From Pseudomonas reidholzensis (GTDB lineage: Bacteria > Pseudomonadota > Gammaproteobacteria > Pseudomonadales > Pseudomonadaceae): 64,000 nt of DNA. Shown here in pieces: positions 34,664-43,416 of the stretch (the stretch's first letter is position 1; the number at the start of each line of letters is the position of its first letter). The notes under the pieces were generated by a model that saw only the letters and a program-made list of their open reading frames with translations, had not been told where the DNA came from and did no database searches. The stretch is taken from the NCBI RefSeq assembly GCF_900536025.1, contig NZ_UNOZ01000029.1, positions 114,905-178,904 on the forward strand, read 5' to 3'. Both the position numbers and the translations under genes were made by a program.

Positions 34664-35524
34664 ATGACGCCGGTGTCCGACAACCTGCTCGCGCCGCTGC
34701 TCGACCAGCACTTCGCCGAGCGCCTGCTGCGCCTGGACGACGGCGTGCAGGCACTGCGCGAGGCCGGCCGCGGCGAGGCCGTGGTGCTGTTGCATGGCAT
34801 CGGCTCGGGCGCGGCCAGCTGGCTGCAGGTGGCCATGGACCTGAGCCAGCGGGCCCGGGTGATTGCCTGGGAAGCGCCAGGCTATGGCCAGTCGGCACCG
34901 TTGCCGATGGCCAAGCCCAGCGCCGAGGACTACGCCAGGCGCCTGCTGCAGATGCTCGACGTGCTGGGCATCGAGCGTTGCCTGCTGGTCGGCCACTCGC
35001 TCGGCGCGCTGACCGCGATGGCGTTCGCCAAGGCGCATCCGCAGCGCCTCAGCCGCCTGGTGCTGCTCAGCCCGGCACGCGGTTACGGCGCGCCGGAGCA
35101 GGCCGCCCAGGGCCATGTAGTGCGTGACAAACGCCTGCACAGCCTGGAGCAGCTGGGCATCGCGCAACTGGCCGCTGAACGCAGCGCTCACCTGCTCTCG
35201 CCAAGCGCCAGCGCCACCGCGCTGGCCTGGGTGCAGTGGAACATGGCGCGGTTGCAGCCCCACGGCTACCGCCAGGCCATCGAGCTGCTGTGCGGCGATT
35301 ACCTGCTGCGCTACAGCGCGCAAACGGTGCCCTGCGACGTGCACTGCGGCAGCGCCGACGGGATTACCCGGCCTGACGATTGCCAGGCCCTGGCGCACGC
35401 CTTGGCGGCGCCCTTCAACTTGATAGACGGCGCCGGCCATGCCTGCGCCATCGAACAACCGGCAACGGTGACCGGGCTGCTGGCCCGGGCACTGGAGGCC
35501 TCTCTCACAGGTAGCGTGCTATGA
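34664..35524 (+). CDS. Alpha/beta hydrolase
   Basis: A 286-residue hydrolase with the oxyanion segment VVLLHGIGSGAASW (about 40-53), AWEAPGYGQSA, the nucleophile in LVGHSLGALTAM, and a C-terminal His in IDGAGHACAIEQP. Among catabolic operons such enzymes are commonly C-C bond hydrolases of ring-fission products or lactone/ester hydrolases; the sequence does not decide between them. The start is 4 bases after the cupin stop, and its own stop overlaps the IclR start by 4 bases (ATGA). Confidence 0.87.
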   Translation: MTPVSDNLLAPLLDQHFAERLLRLDDGVQALREAGRGEAVVLLHGIGSGAASWLQVAMDLSQRARVIAWEAPGYGQSAPLPMAKPSAEDYARRLLQMLDVLGIERCLLVGHSLGALTAMAFAKAHPQRLSRLVLLSPARGYGAPEQAAQGHVVRDKRLHSLEQLGIAQLAAERSAHLLSPSASATALAWVQWNMARLQPHGYRQAIELLCGDYLLRYSAQTVPCDVHCGSADGITRPDDCQALAHALAAPFNLIDGAGHACAIEQPATVTGLLARALEASLTGSVL

Positions 35525-36348
35525 ACGATACGGATTCGTTGAAGGAAAACCAGGACAAGTACATCGTCCCTGGCCTGGAACGCGGCCTGCTCCTGCTGTG
35601 TGAATTCAGCCGGCAGAACCGCACCCTGACCGCACCCGAGCTGGCCCGCCGGCTGTCGCTGCCGCGCTCGACCATCTTCCGCCTGCTGACCACCCTGGAA
35701 ACCATGGGCTTCGTCACCCGCAGCGGCAACGAGTACCGCCTGGGCATGTCGGTGCTGCGCCTGGGCTTTGAATACCTCGCCTCGCTGGAGCTGACCGAGC
35801 TCGGCCAACCGCTGCTGGCCCGGCTCTGCGATCACCTCAACTACCCGAGCAACCTGGTGGTCCGCGATGGCCGCTCGATCGTCTACGTGGCCAAGGTCTC
35901 GCCGCCTTCGGTGTTCTCCAGCGCGGTCACCGTCGGCACCCGCCTGCCGGCCCACGCCACCGTGCTCGGGCGCATCCTGCTGGCCGACCTGAGCCTGGCC
36001 GAACTGCGCGAGCTGTACCCCGAAGAACACCTGGAGCGGTACTCGCCGTGCACGCCGAAAACCGTGTTGGAGCTGTTCGACCTGGTCCAGGCCGACCGCT
36101 TGCGCGGTTACGTCAACGGCGAAGGCTTTTTCGAATCGACCATCTCCACGGTCGCCGCGCCGGTGCGCGACGCCAGCGGCCAGGTGGTCGCCGCACTGGG
36201 CCTGACCATCCCCACCGTGCAGATCGGCCACGTCAATTTCGACAACCTGCTCGGCCAGGTGCGCGGCAGCGCCGATGAGCTGTCGCGGTTGCTCAACTAC
36301 ACGCCCAATGCCGGCCACGGCCGGGTCACTGCCTTGATGAGGGATTGA
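35521..36348 (+). CDS. IclR family transcriptional regulator
   Basis: A 275-residue regulator. The N-terminal winged helix (YIVPGLERGLLLLCEFSRQNRTLTAPELARRLSLPRSTIFRLLTTLETMGFV) is followed by the IclR effector domain (VGTRLPAHATVLGRILLADLS, CTPKT, GYVNGEGFFESTISTVAAPVRD). IclR proteins of catabolic operons bind an aromatic acid or pathway intermediate and repress or activate the operon. It sits in the middle of the operon, so it is co-transcribed with its likely targets, giving feedback. The near-palindromes before the operon and before the porin gene are its best operator candidates. Confidence 0.92.
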   Translation: MNDTDSLKENQDKYIVPGLERGLLLLCEFSRQNRTLTAPELARRLSLPRSTIFRLLTTLETMGFVTRSGNEYRLGMSVLRLGFEYLASLELTELGQPLLARLCDHLNYPSNLVVRDGRSIVYVAKVSPPSVFSSAVTVGTRLPAHATVLGRILLADLSLAELRELYPEEHLERYSPCTPKTVLELFDLVQADRLRGYVNGEGFFESTISTVAAPVRDASGQVVAALGLTIPTVQIGHVNFDNLLGQVRGSADELSRLLNYTPNAGHGRVTALMRD

Positions 36349-36349
36349 G

Positions 36350-37147
36350 ATGAACCCTTACCAACTCCACGACAGCACGGTGATCGTCACCGGTGGCTCG
36401 TCCGGCATCGGCTATGCCTGCGTCGAGCTGCTGCTCGAAGCCGGCGCGCGGGTGGCCTTCTGCGGGCGCAACCAGGCCCGCCTGCACAGTGCCGAAGCGC
36501 AGCTGCGTGAACGCTTCCCCCAGGCGCAACTGCTGGCCCAGGTGTGCGACGTGCTCGACGCCGATTCGCTGAGTGCCTTTGCTGCCGCCAGCCAGGCCGC
36601 CCTCGGCCCCGCCCAGGCGCTGGTCAACAACGCCGGCCAAGGCCGCGTGTCGACCTTCGCCGACACCACCGACGACGCCTGGAACGACGAACTGCAGCTC
36701 AAGTTCTTCTCGGTGATCCGCCCGGTGCGCGCCTTCATGAGCCAACTCAAGGGGCAGCCGAACGCCTCGATCGTCTGCGTCAACTCGCTGCTGGCCAACC
36801 AGCCCGAGCCGCACATGGTCGCCACCTCGGCAGCCCGCGCCGGCCTGAAAAACCTGGTGCGGTCGATGGCCTTCGAGTTCGCCGCTGACGCCATCCGGGT
36901 CAACGGCATTCTGATCGGCCTGGTCGAGTCCGGCCAATGGCGCCGCCGCTTCGAAGCCCGAGAAGAGCGCGCGCTGGACTGGTCGCAATGGACCGCCCAG
37001 CTCGCCCAACGCAAACACATCCCCCTGGGCCGTCTCGGCCTGCCGAAAGAAGCGGCCCAGGCCATTCTGTTCCTGGCTTCACCGCTGTCGGCCTACACCA
37101 CTGGCAGTCATATCGATGTATCCGGAGGCCTGTCCCGCCATGCGTAA
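36350..37147 (+). CDS. SDR family protein lacking the catalytic Tyr/Lys pair
   Basis: A 265-residue SDR-fold protein. The cofactor loop TGGSSGIG and NNAGQG are normal, and the catalytic Ser is at 146 (CVNSLLAN). At the position where Tyr-x-x-x-Lys should follow, it reads TSAAR (Thr159, Arg163). C-terminal SAYTTGSHIDVSGGL is typical. It may use a different acid/base, catalyse isomerisation or decarboxylation, or serve a structural role. TGAGGGATTGAG precedes the ATG, one base after the iclR stop. Its stop lies inside the start of the next gene (8-base overlap). Confidence 0.88.
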   Translation: MNPYQLHDSTVIVTGGSSGIGYACVELLLEAGARVAFCGRNQARLHSAEAQLRERFPQAQLLAQVCDVLDADSLSAFAAASQAALGPAQALVNNAGQGRVSTFADTTDDAWNDELQLKFFSVIRPVRAFMSQLKGQPNASIVCVNSLLANQPEPHMVATSAARAGLKNLVRSMAFEFAADAIRVNGILIGLVESGQWRRRFEAREERALDWSQWTAQLAQRKHIPLGRLGLPKEAAQAILFLASPLSAYTTGSHIDVSGGLSRHA

Positions 37148-38822
37148 TGAAAACACTGTCACCGTGGGTGCTGTCATCACTGCGTTTCTCGAACAATGCG
37201 AGGTCAAGGCTGCGTTCGGCGTGATCTCGATCCACAACATGCCGATCCTCGATGCCTTTGCCGTACGCGGCAACATCCGCTTCGTCATGGCCCGCGGCGA
37301 GGCCGGGGCGACCAACATGGCCGATGCCTACGCACGCAGCAGCGGTGGCCTCGGCGTGTGCCTGACCTCCACCGGCACCGCAGCTGGCAATGCCGCCGGG
37401 GCGATGGTCGAAGCACTCACCGCCGGCACCCCGCTGCTGCACCTCACCGGGCAGATCGAAACGCCGTACCTGGACCAGGAGTTGGCCTACATCCACGAGG
37501 CGCGCGACCAGCTGACCATGCTCAAGGCAGTGTCCAAGGCGGCCTTCCGCGTACGCAGCGTCGAAACCGCGCTGAGCACCCTGAAGCTGGCCGTGCAGAC
37601 CGCCCTGACCGCGCCCACCGGCCCGGTCAGCGTCGAGATCCCGATCGATATCCAGTCGACCTACATCGCCATGCCCAGCGACCTTTCGCCGTTGCCGATC
37701 CCGGTCGCCCCCCCCGCGGCCGAAGCCCTCGACCTGGTTGCCGAGCGCCTGGCCAGCGCCACCCGCCCGCTGCTCTGGCTCGGCGGCGGCGCCCGGCATG
37801 CCGGGGCACAGGTCAAACGCCTGCTGGCGATGGGCGTCGGCGTGATCACCTCGACCCAGGGCCGCGGCGTGGTCAACGAAGACGACGAGCGCTGCCTCGG
37901 CGCGTTCTCGCAGAACAAGCTGGTCGAAGGCTTCATGCAGACCTGCGACGCGTTGGTCGTGGCCGGCTCGCGCCTGCGCAGCAACGAGACCTTCAAGTAC
38001 GCCCTGAAGCTGCCGCGCACCACCCTGCGCATCGACGTCAACCCGGCCACCGAAGGCCGCAGCTACCCCAGCGACCTGTTCATCTGCGGCGATGCGGCGC
38101 TGGCACTGGATGGCCTGGCCGACCGGCTCGAGGGCCGCTTGAACATCGACCCGAACTTCCTTCCCGAACTCAAGGCCGTGCGCAGCCAGGCGCGCCAGCA
38201 ACTGGTCGCCGACCTCGGCCCGTACTCGGCCATGGTCGAACAGTTGCAGGCGCAGACCGGCCGCGACTTCACCTGGGTGCGCGACGTGACCCTGTCCAAC
38301 AGCATCTGGGGCAACCGCCTGCTCAACCTGTATCACCCGCTGGCCGGCGTGCACGCCCTCGGTGGCGGTATCGGCCAGGGCCTGGCAATGGGCATTGGCG
38401 CGGCGGTGGCGGCGGCGCAGAACGCGCCCGAGCGCAAGGTCTTCGCGCTGGCCGGCGACGGCGGTTTCATCCTCAACCTCGGCGAGCTGGCGACCTTGGT
38501 CCAGGAAAACGCCAACGTGGTCATCCTGCTGATGAACGACCAGCGCTACGGGGTCATCCGCAATATCCAGGACGCCGTGTACGGCGCCCGCCACGCCTAT
38601 GTCGAACTGCACACGCCGGACTACAGCAAGCTCGCCGACTCGCTCGGCCTGCGCCATGGCCTGGTCAGCGACATGCAGGACTTTGGCCGCGTGCTGGAGG
38701 GTGCCCTGAACGACCGCGGGCCGTTCCTGCTGGAGGTCGACATGCTCAGTGTCGGCGGCTTCGCCACCCAGTTCGCCGGCCCGCCCAACAGCGAAACCAA
38801 GGCGCAGAAAGCCACCGCCTGA
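37140..38822 (+). CDS. Thiamine-diphosphate-dependent decarboxylase/acetolactate-synthase-like enzyme
   Basis: A 560-residue ThDP enzyme with the three usual domains. The catalytic Glu54 is in FVMARGEAGATNMADAYAR. The central domain has LLWLGGGARHAGAQ, and the ThDP-Mg motif is GDGGFILNLGELATL...NDQRYG. The arrangement resembles benzoylformate decarboxylase and 2-keto-acid decarboxylases, turning a keto acid into an aldehyde, or carboligases. An aldehyde dehydrogenase gene two positions downstream fits a keto acid - aldehyde - acid route. The start at 37140 overlaps the SDR stop and follows GGAGG by 12 bases, slightly long; a start at 37116 is less likely because it deepens the overlap. Confidence 0.88.
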   Translation: MRNENTVTVGAVITAFLEQCEVKAAFGVISIHNMPILDAFAVRGNIRFVMARGEAGATNMADAYARSSGGLGVCLTSTGTAAGNAAGAMVEALTAGTPLLHLTGQIETPYLDQELAYIHEARDQLTMLKAVSKAAFRVRSVETALSTLKLAVQTALTAPTGPVSVEIPIDIQSTYIAMPSDLSPLPIPVAPPAAEALDLVAERLASATRPLLWLGGGARHAGAQVKRLLAMGVGVITSTQGRGVVNEDDERCLGAFSQNKLVEGFMQTCDALVVAGSRLRSNETFKYALKLPRTTLRIDVNPATEGRSYPSDLFICGDAALALDGLADRLEGRLNIDPNFLPELKAVRSQARQQLVADLGPYSAMVEQLQAQTGRDFTWVRDVTLSNSIWGNRLLNLYHPLAGVHALGGGIGQGLAMGIGAAVAAAQNAPERKVFALAGDGGFILNLGELATLVQENANVVILLMNDQRYGVIRNIQDAVYGARHAYVELHTPDYSKLADSLGLRHGLVSDMQDFGRVLEGALNDRGPFLLEVDMLSVGGFATQFAGPPNSETKAQKATA

Positions 38823-38832
38823 GGACTTTGTC

Positions 38833-39636
38833 ATGTTGCACATCACCATGATTGGCTGCGGCGCGATTGGCGTCGGCGTGCTCGAGCTGCTGGAGAAAGA
38901 CCCGCAGCTGTGCGTCGACGCGGTGATCGCCTCGGCCGGTTCCGAAGACCTGGTGCGCCAGCGCCTGGCCAGCTTGCGCCAGCCGCCGCAGGTGCTCACT
39001 GCCCTGCCGGCCGAGGCACGTCCCGACCTGCTGGTCGAGTGCGCCGGCCACAAGGCCATCGAAGAGCATGTGCTGCCAGCGCTGGAGCGCGGCATCGCCT
39101 GCCTGATCGTCTCGGTCGGCGCGCTGTCGGAGGTCGGCCTGGTCGAGCGCCTGGAAGCCGCAGCGGCGCGCGGCAATACCCGCATCGAGCTGCTGCCCGG
39201 CGCCATCGGCGGCATCGATGCACTGTCGGCAGCCAAGCTCGGCGGCCTCGACTCGGTCGCCTATGTCGGCCGCAAGCCGGCGCGGGCCTGGAAGCACACC
39301 CCGGCCGAGCAGGTCTGTGACCTGGACACGCTCAGCGAGCCGACGGTGATCTTCGAAGGCAGCGCCCGTGAAGCCGCGCGGCTGTACCCGAAGAACGCCA
39401 ACGTCGCTGCCACCCTGTCGCTGGCAGGGCTTGGCCTGGACCGCACGCGGGTGACGCTGATCGCCGACCCATCGAGCGAGGAGAACGTTCACCAGTTCGC
39501 GGCCAAGGGCGCCTTCGGCGGCTTCGAGATGAGCCTGCGCGGCAAGCCGCTGCAGGCCAATCCGAAGACCTCGGCGCTGACCGTCTACAGCGTGGTCCGT
39601 GCCTTGGGCAACCACGCACACGCCATTTCCATCTAG
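38833..39636 (+). CDS. nadX: L-aspartate dehydrogenase family protein
   Basis: A 267-residue protein of the aspartate dehydrogenase fold. The Rossmann start is MIGCGAIGVGVLELL, followed by VECAGHKAIEEHVLPAL. The substrate domain has LLPGAIGGIDAL, YPKNANVAATLSLAGLGLDRT and the conserved His in NVHQF. It has the same length as the P. aeruginosa PA3505 enzyme, characterised as an L-aspartate dehydrogenase (oxaloacetate + ammonia <-> aspartate, NAD(P)). In archaea and Thermotoga such enzymes feed NAD synthesis by making iminoaspartate. Its position inside a catabolic operon suggests instead the oxidation of an amino acid or an imine intermediate, an inference. GAGGA lies seven bases before the ATG. 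Confidence 0.87.
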   Translation: MLHITMIGCGAIGVGVLELLEKDPQLCVDAVIASAGSEDLVRQRLASLRQPPQVLTALPAEARPDLLVECAGHKAIEEHVLPALERGIACLIVSVGALSEVGLVERLEAAAARGNTRIELLPGAIGGIDALSAAKLGGLDSVAYVGRKPARAWKHTPAEQVCDLDTLSEPTVIFEGSAREAARLYPKNANVAATLSLAGLGLDRTRVTLIADPSSEENVHQFAAKGAFGGFEMSLRGKPLQANPKTSALTVYSVVRALGNHAHAISI

Positions 39637-39645
39637 GGGACTGCC

Positions 39646-41136
39646 ATGACTGTGGAACAGAGCTTACCCATCTGCATCGCCGGCACCTGGCGCCTGGGCG
39701 GCGGCGAGCGCTACGCCACGCACTACCCGGCCACCGGCGAGCCCGTGGCTTGGCTCAACGCCGCTAGCCTGGACGACGTCGAGGCCGCCGTACAAGGCGC
39801 CCATCAGGCCTTCGTGCACAGCGGCTGGGCCCAGCGTAAACCGCATGAGCGCGCCGCCGTGCTGTACCGCATCGCCGCGCTGATCCGCGAACAGGCCGAA
39901 GAGCTGGCCCAGCTGCAGCGCCAGGACAACGGCAAACCGATCAGCGAGACCCGTGCCCTGGTCGCCAGTGCAGCCGGGACCTTCCAGTTTTTCGCCGCGG
40001 CCTGTGAAACGCTGGAAGAAACCATCACCCCGTCACGCGGCGATTTCGTCAGCATGAGCGTGTACGAGCCGATGGGCGTGGTCGCGGCGATCACCCCGTG
40101 GAACTCGCCAATCGCCAGCGAGGCACAAAAGGTCGCGCCGGCCCTGGCCGGTGGCAACGCGGTGGTGATCAAACCGGCTGAAATCACCCCGCTGCTGGCC
40201 CTGCAACTGGCGCGTCTCTGCGAACAGGCCGGGCTGCCGAAAGGGCTGATCAGCGTGCTGCCGGGCAAGGGTTCGCTGCTCGGCGATGCGCTGACCCGTC
40301 ACCCGCTGGTCAAGCGCGTGTCGTTCACCGGCGGCACCCGCACCGGCAAGCACATCGCCCATATCGCCGCCGACAAGATGATGCCGGTGTCGCTCGAGCT
40401 GGGCGGCAAATCGCCGACCATCGTGCTCGAAGACGCCGACCTCGATCACGCCGTGGCGGGGGTGCTGTACGGCATCTTCAGCTCTTCGGGCGAGGCCTGC
40501 ATCGCCGGCTCGCGGCTGTTCGTCGCGCGCAGCCTGTACGAACCCTTCATGGCCCGCCTGACCGCCGCGGCCGCGCAACTGCGGGTGGGCGATCCGGCCG
40601 ATGAGCAGACCCAGATGGGCCCGCTGATCAGCGCTGGCCACCGTGAATCGGTGGAGCGTTATGTCGCCCTCGGCCTGGCCGAAGGTGGCCGCCTGCGCCT
40701 GGGCGGCGAGCGGCTCCGCGGCGGGCTGTTCGAGCAGGGTTACTTCTACCCGCCGACCATCCTCGAAGGCCTGGGCAATCACCAGCAGGTCTGCCAGGAA
40801 GAAATCTTCGGCCCAGTGCTGGTGGCCCTGCCCTTCGACACCGAAGAGGATCTGCTGGAGCAGGCCAACGACAGCCTGTACGCCCTCGCCGCCGGGATCT
40901 GGAGCCGCGACTACAAACGCGCCTGGGCCCTGGGGCGCAGGCTGCAGGCGGGCACGGTGTGGATCAACACCTACAAGCAGTTTTCCATTTCGACGCCGTT
41001 CGGCGGCTGGCGTGACAGCGGCCTGGGCCGCGAAAAAGGCCGCCTGGGCATCCTCCAGTACATGGAACAGAAGAGCCTCTATTGGGGCATGAACCCACAA
41101 CCGCTGGCGTGGGCCGGCGTGGAGGCAGGGCAATGA
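39646..41136 (+). CDS. Aldehyde dehydrogenase
   Basis: A 496-residue NAD(P)-dependent aldehyde dehydrogenase. The cofactor segment VIKPAEITPLLALQLA, FTGGTRTGKHIA, the catalytic Glu in LELGGKSPT and the nucleophile Cys285 in SSGEACIAGSR are present. The C-terminal oligomerisation part (TPFGGWRDSGLGREKGRLGI) is complete. In this operon it would oxidise the aldehyde released by the ThDP decarboxylase to a carboxylic acid. It starts 9 bases after nadX and its stop overlaps the VOC gene start (ATGA), so it is translationally coupled to it. Confidence 0.93.
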   Translation: MTVEQSLPICIAGTWRLGGGERYATHYPATGEPVAWLNAASLDDVEAAVQGAHQAFVHSGWAQRKPHERAAVLYRIAALIREQAEELAQLQRQDNGKPISETRALVASAAGTFQFFAAACETLEETITPSRGDFVSMSVYEPMGVVAAITPWNSPIASEAQKVAPALAGGNAVVIKPAEITPLLALQLARLCEQAGLPKGLISVLPGKGSLLGDALTRHPLVKRVSFTGGTRTGKHIAHIAADKMMPVSLELGGKSPTIVLEDADLDHAVAGVLYGIFSSSGEACIAGSRLFVARSLYEPFMARLTAAAAQLRVGDPADEQTQMGPLISAGHRESVERYVALGLAEGGRLRLGGERLRGGLFEQGYFYPPTILEGLGNHQQVCQEEIFGPVLVALPFDTEEDLLEQANDSLYALAAGIWSRDYKRAWALGRRLQAGTVWINTYKQFSISTPFGGWRDSGLGREKGRLGILQYMEQKSLYWGMNPQPLAWAGVEAGQ

Positions 41137-42101
41137 GCGTTCTCGGTATCGACGAAGTCACCTACGGCGTGGAGGACCTCGACAGCTGCGTGCGGTTCTT
41201 CGCCGACTGGGGCCTGAACAAGGTCAGCGAACAGCCAGACGAGGTGATCTTCGAAACCCTCAATGGCTGCCGGGTAGTGCTCGCTGCCCTCGACAAGCCA
41301 GGGCTGCCGGCAGCCATCGAGCCCGGCTCGACCGTGCGCGAAGTGGTCTGGGGCGTGGCCGACCCGGCCGACCTGGCGCTGTACAGCCAGCGCATCGCCA
41401 ACGACCCAGGCTTTGTCGAAGGCGATGGGCGGATCGGCTGCACCGACCCCAACGGCCTGGCGATCCGCCTGCAAGTGACCCGCAAACGCCCGCTGGAGCT
41501 CGAATGCAGCGGCCACAACACCTGGCAGAGCAAGGGCCGGATCAACAAGCCGGCACCGGTGTATGAGCGCGCCACGCCGATCGAAGTCGGCCACGTGGTG
41601 TTCTTCGTCAAGGACGTCAACGCCTGCGAGGCGTTCTACCACGAGCGCTTCGGCTTCCAGGCCTCGGACCGCTACCCCAACCGCGGGGCCTTCTTGCGCA
41701 CCGCCGAGGAAGGCGGCCACCACGACCTGTTCATGCTCCAGCTGCCGGCCCCGCGCGCTGGACTCAACCACGTCGCCTTCACCGTGCGCGACCTGCACGA
41801 AGTGTTCGGCGGCGGCATGCACATCTCGCGCTGCGGCTGGTCCACCGAAATCGGCCCTGGCCGCCATCCGGTGTCGTCGGCGTTCTTCTGGTACTTCAAG
41901 AACCCGGCCGGCGCCCTGGTCGAGTACTACGCCGACGAAGACCAACTGACCGGCGACTGGCAACCCCGCGAGTTCGAACCCGGGCCGACGGTGTTCGCCG
42001 AATGGGCGATCGCCGGTGGCATCGATGGCAACACCCGCCGCCAGCAACACGTCGACGCGCCGCAAGGCAAATTCCTCACCGACAAGCCGAACAACAATTG
42101 A
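41133..42101 (+). CDS. Two-domain VOC protein, probable extradiol dioxygenase
   Basis: A 322-residue protein with two vicinal-oxygen-chelate domains. Domain 1 (VTYGVEDLDSCVRFFADWGL, about 8-130) appears to lack the metal ligands. Domain 2 (IEVGHVVFFVKDVNACEAFYHERFGF, from about 150) has His in GHVVFF, His in LNHVAFTV and a Glu in LVEYYADE, the 2-His-1-carboxylate set of type I extradiol dioxygenases. It would cleave an aromatic diol beside its hydroxyls. The tail (ADEDQL...KPNNN) is polar. It lies between the aldehyde dehydrogenase and a small gene preceding the Rieske oxygenase, consistent with ring cleavage of the oxygenase product. Confidence 0.85.
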   Translation: MSVLGIDEVTYGVEDLDSCVRFFADWGLNKVSEQPDEVIFETLNGCRVVLAALDKPGLPAAIEPGSTVREVVWGVADPADLALYSQRIANDPGFVEGDGRIGCTDPNGLAIRLQVTRKRPLELECSGHNTWQSKGRINKPAPVYERATPIEVGHVVFFVKDVNACEAFYHERFGFQASDRYPNRGAFLRTAEEGGHHDLFMLQLPAPRAGLNHVAFTVRDLHEVFGGGMHISRCGWSTEIGPGRHPVSSAFFWYFKNPAGALVEYYADEDQLTGDWQPREFEPGPTVFAEWAIAGGIDGNTRRQQHVDAPQGKFLTDKPNNN

Positions 42102-42111
42102 GGTCGCTCCC

Positions 42112-42339
42112 ATGAGTACACCCGAGGTTTACCTGCAGCCGCACCAGGCGCGCAAACGCGCCAATACGCCGTTCGAGGAGCTGCTCGGCGACTCCATCGA
42201 GCGCGCCTTCGGCAACGGCGTGAGCGAGCTGGGCGAGTTGCTCGCCCACCTCAACCTGGCCGGCCCACCCTGCCCGCTGACCACCGGAGAGTGGACCGCG
42301 GACGCCTACAAAACCCTGATGGCTCGGCTGGGCGAATGA
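42112..42339 (+). CDS. Small protein (75 aa) with recombinase-like helix-turn-helix motif
   Basis: The product begins MSTPEVYLQPHQARKRANTP, continues FEELLGDSIERAFGNGVSEL and ends TTGEWTADAYKTLMARLGE. I recall proteins of this type being annotated as a recombinase-like helix-turn-helix domain and found beside Rieske oxygenase genes. The helical pattern would give two or three helices. It is too small to be a recombinase; an accessory subunit or assembly factor for the oxygenase is more plausible than a DNA-binding role, but both are open. GAGG lies eight bases before the ATG. It is 10 bases after the VOC gene and 20 bases before the Rieske gene. Confidence 0.78.
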   Translation: MSTPEVYLQPHQARKRANTPFEELLGDSIERAFGNGVSELGELLAHLNLAGPPCPLTTGEWTADAYKTLMARLGE

Positions 42340-42359
42340 CCCTCCGGAGGTAGAACACG

Positions 42360-43394
42360 ATGAACATGCACATAACCGTCGACCCTGTTGAGCAACACCT
42401 GGCCAATGGCCTGAAAGACCTCTGGTTCCCGGTCCTGCCGTCGGAACTGCTGGCAGACAAACCCGTCTCGATTCGCCGCCTGGGCTACAAGATCGCCCTG
42501 TGGCGCGACAACGACGGCAGCGTCCACGCCCTTGAAGACCACTGCCCGCACCGCGGCGCACCGCTGTCCCAGGGGCCGGTGCTGGGCGACCGCCTGCAGT
42601 GCCCGTACCACGGCGTCGAAGTGCGCTGCGACGGCACCGTGACCAAGGTCCCGGGCAGCCCTGGCTGCAAGCTGGAAGGCAGCCGGCCGACGCGGATGTT
42701 CCATACCCGCGAGGCGGCGGGCGCGATCTTCCTGTTCAACGCCAGCGATGCGCACCTGGACACGCCACCGGACCTGGTCCTCCCCGAGCAGCTGACCTCG
42801 CCCGCGTGGAGCAGCTTCCTCTGCTACACGGAGTGGAAAGGCGACTACCGCTACGTGCTCGACAACGTCATGGACCCGATGCACGGCACCTACCTGCACA
42901 AGATGTCGCACTCGATGAGCGAGGGCGAGGCGACCGCCAAGTTCGTCACCCGCGATACCGAGCAGGGCTTCGTCTTCGAGAAGGAAGGCCAGCGCGGGGT
43001 CAACTTCGACTGGACCGAATTCCTCGACAACGGCTGCCACTGGCTGCGCCTGGAGATCCCCTACCCGAAGACCGGGGGCCCGGGCGGCAACTTCACCATC
43101 ATCGGCAGCTACACGCCGAGCAGCCGCGCCCTGTCGGCGGTGTTCCACTGGCGCGCACGGCCGCTGACCGGCTGGCAGCGCGACACCTGGCGGTTCCTCT
43201 ACAAGAACCGCCTGGAGGCGCGCCACTGGGCGGTGCTGGAGCAGGACCGGGTGCTGCTGGAGTTCATGGAGTTCGACGCCAACCAGCGCGAGAACCTCTA
43301 CCAGCACGACCTCGGGGTAGTCCGCCTGCGCCGCTACTTCAAGGGCAAGGCCAAGGAGCAACTGGCCCTGATCGACGCCAAACAACTGCCTTGA
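42360..43394 (+). CDS. Rieske non-haem iron oxygenase, terminal oxygenase subunit
   Basis: A 344-residue oxygenase alpha subunit. The Rieske [2Fe-2S] ligands are Cys62-x-His64 and Cys81-x2-His84 (CPHRG and CPYHG). The mononuclear iron site is D168-x3-D172-x2-His175-x4-His180 (DNVMDPMHGTYLH). No beta subunit gene follows, so it is of the alpha-only type like phthalate, vanillate or toluenesulfonate oxygenases, which fits the VanB-type reductase encoded next. It would hydroxylate or demethylate an aromatic acid. GGAGG ten bases before the ATG marks the start; an ATG at 42366 is a weaker choice. Confidence 0.93.
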   Translation: MNMHITVDPVEQHLANGLKDLWFPVLPSELLADKPVSIRRLGYKIALWRDNDGSVHALEDHCPHRGAPLSQGPVLGDRLQCPYHGVEVRCDGTVTKVPGSPGCKLEGSRPTRMFHTREAAGAIFLFNASDAHLDTPPDLVLPEQLTSPAWSSFLCYTEWKGDYRYVLDNVMDPMHGTYLHKMSHSMSEGEATAKFVTRDTEQGFVFEKEGQRGVNFDWTEFLDNGCHWLRLEIPYPKTGGPGGNFTIIGSYTPSSRALSAVFHWRARPLTGWQRDTWRFLYKNRLEARHWAVLEQDRVLLEFMEFDANQRENLYQHDLGVVRLRRYFKGKAKEQLALIDAKQLP

Positions 43395-43416
43395 GCCATT
43401 GACCCTGAGGTGACCG

